From: Marsupella aquatica
Taxonomy: Eukaryota; Marchantiophyta
DNA length: 64,000 nucleotides
NCBI GenBank assembly: GCA_973895155.1
Contig: OZ316894.1
Coordinates: 6,262,001 to 6,326,000, forward strand
Reading direction: 5' to 3'
Under the pieces are notes generated by a model. It worked only from the letters and a program-made list of their open reading frames with translations, had not been told where the DNA came from and searched no databases. The position numbers and the translations under genes were made by a program. This document shows positions 57,734 through 64,000 of this stretch, piece by piece (the stretch's first letter is position 1; the number at the start of each line of letters is the position of its first letter).

Positions 57734-60700
57734 TGTTATGAGGTAACTAGTCCTAGACCAGACTAGGAGGTTACCTTTACCATGGTTACCTCAAGACACT
57801 ATATATACACCCGGTTGATCCCCAACCGAGTGATTCATTCATACATTCATTAATACATTCATTCAATCTCTCTCCCTCTCCAATTATGTATGAATCCTAT
57901 ATCACAACACGTTATCAGCACGACTCTTGGAGGCTGAGCACTTGAATTTGTTTTTAGGGATTCGACAAGTGACAAAAATTAGACACTTGAGGGAATCCCA
58001 AGACAAAATCCCTTCAAGGAAACCTTCATTTGAGAGTCCATGTCAACCTGGTGTTGGAAATTGATGGAGTATCCTCTGTGAGAAACTGACTCCCAAGAAA
58101 TTAGAAGAAACAAAATCAGAAGGAGAGGTTGATCAGACAAAGAGTCGAACCCCTGGATTGACCCTTGTGGGATCATTAAAGCTTTAGAGGAATTGATTCT
58201 GAAATGCAAGATTGAAAGTATGCAGCATGATTTATGGAAGGAGGAGAAGAAACACCGTAGCGCAAAGTCCATAGAGAAACTAGGATAAAGCTTGGGCTGG
58301 AGTCAATCAATCCAATCAAAGAGACCTGATTGAATAGAGGCAGAGCACAATCAACAAAATTTCAATCAAGGTGAGATCTGAAAAGGCACCACACCCTATA
58401 GAGAACGAAGTTGCATTAGGGCTCAACAACCGGAGGGTGAAAAGGACTGAAGGAAATTTGAGGGATGGAAACCTCATGAGAAGACAACACAGTGATCACG
58501 GACACAGCCGCGAAGCCATGCAAAAGGGGGAGAATCGATGCACAAGCCCAAAACAGCAAAATTTGGACCAGGCTTTTCGAGAAACCATCGACAAAACTTG
58601 ATAAGTGCAAAACCCCCATACTTGCAATTCATTATAAAGAGTAGTTTTACTTACAAAAAAATCAGATCACTTAAAGCATCTTTTTCAAAGCTTTAAATCA
58701 CTTTAAGATACATGTGTAATCCTTAACATAAACCTAAATCACAAGCTTACACTCTCATTTTACAAATGTGAATACTGTGCCTTTACACATTACCTACCAA
58801 TACAAATGTTGAATTTACAAGCATTTATACACATTGAATACATATAACATGGTTGTTACACCATTAATATCACTTTTCACCATAGGGGGAGGAAAGCACA
58901 TTGTACCCACAACTATCTCTCACCTCCTAATGTCATTTTGGTTTATTCACCTTCTAGTACCATTTGAACTTATACACCTTCTGGTATCATTTGATCTCAT
59001 AAGATCCAAACGGACTCAGATAAGGGACTTTCCATGACTAACAAAGGTAAAGGTAGAGATGATTTGATAATGGGCAAAGCCCCTAATCTCATCTATACAT
59101 GAGTTAATGAGGAGTTAATATGGGCAAAGCCCGTAATCTAACCCCTACATTCTCTTGATCAGTGGGTATTCCTATCGGACCTTACCTATAGATGAGTTCC
59201 AAATTTCAGAGATATTCCTCACACTCACAATTTCAAGAGAAAATAACATGCATTTTATGCAGATCAATGGGAAGAAACTTCATTGTCTCTAACTTATCTA
59301 CTCAAAAACTTAAACCAAACTCATACACTACAATGGAAAGTACCTCTGTACTTGGCCATACACACAGTGATTAAGACCCAAAACCAGAATCTTATACTTT
59401 GATTAAAGTTTTATACACTTTTAGCATGCATGCCTTTACAACTTGTACAGAAGTAAGACCACAAACCTCATCCATTCGGACCTAGGATCATGTTCACCAG
59501 ACAAAATGAAAACACTTACTCTAAGACATTGGACTAGGATAAGGGAATTAGAAAACTAACAATGTTAAAGGTATGGTACAAATGTTTGGATTATGGGCAA
59601 AGCCCCTAACCTCATCTAGTCAAGACCCAATGCGGGGTTAATATGGGCAAAGCCCGTAATCTACCTTGATACACTCTTCATTTTAGGGAACGGAATAACA
59701 TCGCGGACCAATGACACCTTCACCTTTGTGTATTACTATTAAACAAATCTCTTAGATTGAAACTAAAATTAAGACAATTTTCATCTCCACACCCAACATA
59801 GAATTAACGGGAAAACAAAATGAATTAGATGCAGACCAAGGGAAAGAAACTCAATTCTCTCAAAACTTATCTATTGAAGAACTTGAGCCCACCTACACCA
59901 CAATTGTACGTACAACTAGTACTTGGAAACTAAACAAAGACTATCCTCATATATCTCTATACGAGGAGCCAAATAGTTTAGGGGGAACATCTTATCTCCA
60001 CAAGTTACTCTAACTTCAAATCTCCCTACATGGCTATCCCATGTCTCAATAATATTTTGAATCTACTTACATGACCTGCTACCCCATGTCTTGACACACT
60101 TGTCAAACTACCCCATGATATTTGCAGACGTGCAGGCAGACGTGCCACTCACGAGAGACCTAACTTAACCGACACCCTCTGGTGTGATTCTGGTTCATAC
60201 ACCCTCTGGTGTAGCTTGAGACCTAACACCCTTTGGTGTCAACAACCCTGTGTCCACTAGCACCTCTGTGCCTCCTAACACCTTCGTGTCCATCAGCACC
60301 ACTATACTCTCAAATGAGCTTATTGCCATAGACTCTCCCATGATAACATTGCCCCATCCTACCCACATACGGGTTTTTTATCTTGACTTTGGGCATTCTA
60401 AATATGGTACTTACACCATACCAAACTAGGACTTTTCTATCATTTTATAATAATACATAATTAGCATCCGTTGATGCAACATGTCTACTCCACACTTTGG
60501 AAAACTCTCATTTAGCAATTGGGTTAATTAGCACCTTCGGTATCAATCCAGTGATCTGAAACATATAGGATAATGCCACTGCATCCCCACACAACCCACA
60601 TTAATTATCTTAATACCCCCTGGTATTAGATAGCATAAGCCATACTAAAACATGACATGGTTCCTCCAGCTACTAACCAAACTACTAATTATTTGGAACT

Positions 60701-61376
60701 TAGATTGTTTATTTGATGCAAGGCCATACTAGTGACCCAAATTTCAAATGCGGAGAACTAGACAAAGTTTTTCATGAAGACATTGACCCCTCCTGTCCAC
60801 AGACACCACTGCCATGCAATTGAACTCCGAAGCTTACACCGCCTGATTACTACTGATTGACACATGATTGACACACACCACCACCATGGTTCAACTCTCA
60901 CATCTCACCAAGAGTACCAACCGACTGTACTCTTTTTCCTTTAGGGTCATATATTTTATTTTTTCTCTACTACCCTGGTAGAGTTGTTTTTACCTCAATC
61001 TAGCACCACTAAAGGTTTTAACGAGGCAGTCCACCTCTTTGGTCAATCAAACATACATGTCTATAAGCATGCAAACACTTTTTACTATCACTGAAACTCA
61101 TCCCGTGCAAGTCTATAAGCATGGTGATAGATTTTTCTTACCTAGTTGTAGGACTAGTCTAGATTGTCTCCATAACTCCCATTATGTAGCCAAGGGGGAG
61201 TGTTATGAGGTAACTAGTCCTAGACCAGACTAGGAGGTTACCTTTACCATGGTTACCTCAAGACACTATATATACACCCGGTTGATCCCCAACCGAGTGA
61301 TTCATTCATACATTCATTAATACATTTATTCAATCTCTCTCCCTCTCCAACTATGTATGAATCCTATATCACAACA
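57734..61376 (+). mobile_element. complete non-autonomous copia-type LTR element with perfect TSD GCCAT
   Basis: Direct 176-bp LTRs at 57734-57909 and 61201-61376 (TGTTATGAGG...CACAACA) differ at only two positions by eye. GCCAT flanks both sides (57729-57733 and 61377-61381). A tRNA-type primer-binding region (GTTATCAGCACGAC) follows the left LTR, and the polypurine tract CAAGGGGGAG abuts the right LTR, so the orientation is plus. The LTR has a TATA-like CTATATATACACC. The 3.3-kb interior has no gag or pol and only short frames, so it must rely on enzymes from elsewhere. The interior holds a duplicated module (GGGCAAAGCCC words at about 59073-59140 and 59598-59660) and the stem-loop array listed next. 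Confidence 0.95.
58993..60628 (+). repeat. array of short stem-loops inside the non-autonomous element
   Basis: Perfect small hairpins: GATCTCATAAGATC (about 58993), ACACCCTCTGGTGT (60172-60185), TACACCCTCTGGTGTA (60198-60213), ACACCCTTTGGTGT (60226-60239), GCACCTCTGTGC (60260-60271), ACACCTTCGTGT (60278-60289), TATGGTACTTACACCATA (60403-60420) and TAATACCCCCTGGTATTA (60611-60628). Most loops are four pyrimidines (CTCT, CTTT, CTTC, CCCT) while the stems change on both sides together. No known RNA family recognised. Confidence 0.7.
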
Positions 61377-61802
61377 GCCATGACTTTTTGGTCATTTTGG
61401 TTGAATTATTAATAGTGAAATGGAATGTGGAGGGGTAAATTCTATTAGATTAATTTTCATTGCATTAATATGAAATATATTAGGGTTTGTGTTTTTTTTC
61501 CATCTCCTCCTTCTCTAGTAGTTGCCTTGCTAGTGAAGAACTAAAAATTATTTTAACACTCATAATCATCAAATTTTAAGCCGGAAACTCCCATGGACCA
61601 CCAAAATGTGGTCCACGGGAGCATTGTATCCATCTGGGCTTCACTTTCCTGTCACTCCGGTTTGCACAATAAATAAATAACTATTGTAATTTTGGAAACT
61701 AAAGCTGAGCCTAGATGGACCTCCACTTTGTCTATGAATCCCAAATGGACTGGCAAAGCTTGGATGGAGTTGCTCAAAACTAAAGCCAAACCCTGATGGA
61801 CC
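61377..61802. repeat. local tandem repeat interrupted by the copia element
   Basis: Units built on GACCTCCACTTTGTCTATGA and TTGCTCAAAACTAAAGCC occur at about 61713-61802 and continue on the far side of the copia element at 63361-63470. Three units can be recognised in total. Confidence 0.7.
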
Positions 61803-63359
61803 TATTAGAATGATGTGTTTGGTTTCATCATTCTGGTTATTTATGTGGATAACATGCTGATTGTGGCTAAAGATCAATCTGAGGTTAACAGTCTCAAAGC
61901 AAAATTGAGTGCTAAATTCAGGATGAAGGATATTAGTAAGGCCAAGAGGATCTTAGGGATGGAGATTTTTAGGAACTCTGATACTGGACAATTGTGCTTG
62001 AGTCAAAGCCAGTATGCCAGGAAAGTACTCGCACGATTCAACTTGGAAAATTGTAAGCCAATGAGTATTCCCTTAGCTTCACATTTCAAGTTATCATCGG
62101 CTTTCTCTCCTACGGATGCTGTGGAGAAAGGTCTGATAGCTAAGATTCCTTATGAGAAGGCAATAGGCAGTCTGATGTATTTGATGACTTGTACTAGGCC
62201 TAACTTGGCCCTAGCGATGGGCAAGGTTAGTAGATTCATGTCAAATCTAGGGAAGGTACACTGGGAAGCTGTGAAGTCGATTCTCAGGTATGTGAAGGGA
62301 GCACAGGACTATGGATTACTATTTGATAACAGATCAGATAGAACGTTAGTTGACTATGTAATCTGACTATGGAGGCTGTCTGGATACAAGGAGGTCTACA
62401 ACTGGGTTTGTTTACACTCTTAGAGGAGGATGTATCAGTTGGAAATCTACCTTGCAAAAGTGCATATCTCAGTCTACTACAGAAGTAGAGTATGTTGCAG
62501 CAACAGAAGCAACAAAGGAAGCAATTTGGTTGGATAAGTTGATCGTGGAGATGGGTTTAGAGCATGGCAAAATGACTCTAAATTGTGATAGTCAGAGTGC
62601 TCTTCACTTGACTGCTAACCAGGTGATGGATAGTAGGGTGAAGCACATTGATATCAGGTACCATTTTATTAGGCAAGCAATGTCTGATAAAACTTTTGAG
62701 TTAATCAAGATTGATGGAAAGCTCAATCCTACTGATGCCTTTACTAAAGTGATTCCTTTGGATAGTTTCTCAAGACACCGTGCTACTTTGCAGGTTTTGC
62801 AATTGTAGTGCAAGTAGAGTTATTTAGCAATGTGTGACTATTTGTATGTGGATTACTCATTCCTGTTTGGCTACGGCTTAGTTCTAGTTAACCCTTAGTT
62901 AACCCTTGTGGTTTTTAGGGGGAGACTTGGTTTGGTAATTGTCTAGAACTTCCCGCTGAAGATTCCATATGGTAACATTTAGTCTAGTCCCCAAGACAAG
63001 AATCAAGGGGGAGTTTGTTAGATATTGCTCTAGACTTGTGACTCATGAGCTAACTACAGTTAAGCTAACTCGGGTTAGGACTTAGCTATTGTTAGCGGTA
63101 GTGCTGTTGTGTATATAGCCAGGGTTGATGCTAGACCCTGGTGGAACTTAGGCTCATTGTTACAGAGCTAGTTGAGAGATAGGGAGAGCTTGTGCTGTGG
63201 ATGTTTGGAATGGCCTGTCGGCCTAGAGTGCAGTAAAGCTCTTGTGTGTTCCCATGGACGTAGCCTCATGTGGAGGTGAACCACGTATCTCTCTGTGTCG
63301 ACTCTTGTGCGTTGGATGGTTCATGAGCTTGCCGTTACGAATGTCGTCTATGCTCAACA
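61803..63359 (+). mobile_element. 5'-deleted Ty1/copia element with 3' LTR
   Basis: The 3' LTR spans 63016-63359 (TGTTAG...CTCAACA), preceded by the polypurine tract CAAGGGGGAG. At the left the element has lost its 5' LTR, gag, protease, integrase and most of RT, yet the flanks are GGACC (61798-61802) and AGACC (63360-63364). This fits a 5-bp target duplication with one change. The deletion is therefore internal to the element and kept at most its first base. Confidence 0.8.
61815..62811 (+). pseudogene. copia reverse transcriptase C-terminus and RNase H
   Basis: The frame 61815-62366 carries YVDNMLIVAKDQ (the RT motif YVDD with the second Asp changed to Asn), FRMKDISKAKRILGMEI, LSQSQYARKVLARF and YEKAIGSLMYLMTCTRPNLA. 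A frameshift near 62358 leads to SDYGGCLDTRRSTTGFV, GGCISWKSTLQKCISQSTTE, EYVAATEATKEAIWL, CDSQSALHL and HIDIRYHFIR, ending at TAG 62806-62808. These are RNase H hallmarks of Ty1/copia elements. The truncation, the shift and the active-site change show it is inactive. Confidence 0.9.
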
Positions 63360-64000
63360 AGACCTCCACTTTGTCTATGAAACCCAAATGGGCTTGCTCA
63401 AAACTAAAGCCAAGCGGCCTCCACTTTGTCTATGAAGCCCATATGGAAGGCAAAGCTTGGATAGCAAAACAATTAAACTGAATGATAACATTGTGCACAC
63501 TTTTGAGTGAAATGTGCCTTGTAAAGGGTCTTCTTATCATTTGGAGTTGGTTTCAAATACATTACCAAACTGGTTTACTGGGTAACTTGATGACTTGAAA
63601 CCTGAAAAATATTAAGACGTCATGCCATTACTTAGGATCACCATGACATTTTGACTTTTTTCTTCCCAAGGTAATCAAAGTCGTGAGCTACGATTTGCAA
63701 CCGGTTCCTTTTTCTTTTTGGTGTAAAAGCAATGATTGCTTCACACAATCCATGGGGATGGGAAGGGACAATGTATGAGTCCATCTGAGCTTTTATTTTG
63801 TAAATTTTGAGTCTCCATTAGGACATCTCAAAGCATCTCATTCCTGGAGGTTTCCCTGATGCAAATTGTCTCTGAGCTTTTATTTTGTAAATTTTGAGTC
63901 TCCATTAGGACATCTCAAACCAGCTCATTCCTGGAATTTTGAGTCTCCATTAGGACATCTCAAACCAGCTCATTCCTGAGGTTTCCCCGATGCAAATTGT
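63360..64000. repeat. right edge: 87-bp tandem repeat
   Basis: GAGCTTTTATTTTGTAAATT starts units at 63787 and 63874 (period 87). A third, shortened copy starts at about 63936 (TTTTGAGTCTCCATTAGGAC) and reaches the window end. No gene in this stretch. Confidence 0.85.

Noticed and set aside
60121-60320. CRISPR-like spacing of repeated hairpins
   Set aside because: Repeats differ in sequence and spacing, there are no cas genes, and this is plant retroelement DNA.

Overview
The window is nuclear DNA of a land plant. Five conserved plant genes carry spliceosomal introns of about 80 bp to 1.6 kb. Between them lie CACTA, Ty3/gypsy-like and Ty1/copia-like elements in every state from nearly intact to badly decayed. 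A non-seed plant such as a bryophyte is my guess, because of the PQQ-propeller dehydrogenase-like gene, the compact introns and a bacterial-type DNA-methylase-like reading frame. The species cannot be fixed from sequence alone. A 100-N assembly gap lies at 24134-24233.

Layout. 1-24 kb is mostly mobile DNA: a gag-like fragment at the left edge, a processed SmE pseudogene (1650-1890), the right part of a CACTA element with a spliceable Transposase_24-type gene (3.4-7.33 kb), and a broken gene in which a DNA-methylase-like region is followed by an FCP1/NIF-type phosphatase domain (7.33-13.80 kb). That gene is split by a 3.8-kb insertion (8308-12145) with 5-bp target duplications. After it come a dead second Transposase_24-type locus (about 14.3-16.6 kb) and a decayed Ty3/gypsy integrase with its flanking LTR-like DNA (17.2-21.6 kb).

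26-57 kb is the gene-rich core: a universal stress protein (+, 26503-26997), a NO66/MINA-type JmjC oxygenase (-, four exons), folylpolyglutamate synthase (-, fifteen exons), a secreted PQQ-propeller dehydrogenase-like protein (+, five exons) and a PcnB/CCA-type nucleotidyltransferase (-, fourteen exons). I resolved the exons of these genes by hand; the reading phase is consistent across every junction listed.

57-64 kb is again mobile DNA: a complete non-autonomous LTR element with a perfect 5-bp TSD and nearly identical LTRs (57734-61376), then a copia element that has lost its 5' part but keeps its flanking duplications (61803-63359). A solo LTR of the second family lies at 42667-43013.

The conserved genes are not an operon. 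They are independent housekeeping or stress genes acting in ribosomal or histone hydroxylation, folate polyglutamylation, RNA 3'-end nucleotidyl transfer, stress response and extracellular redox chemistry. The strongest candidates for something undescribed are the methylase/phosphatase gene with its in-frame-restoring insertion, and an array of short stem-loops with compensating stem changes inside the non-autonomous LTR element.
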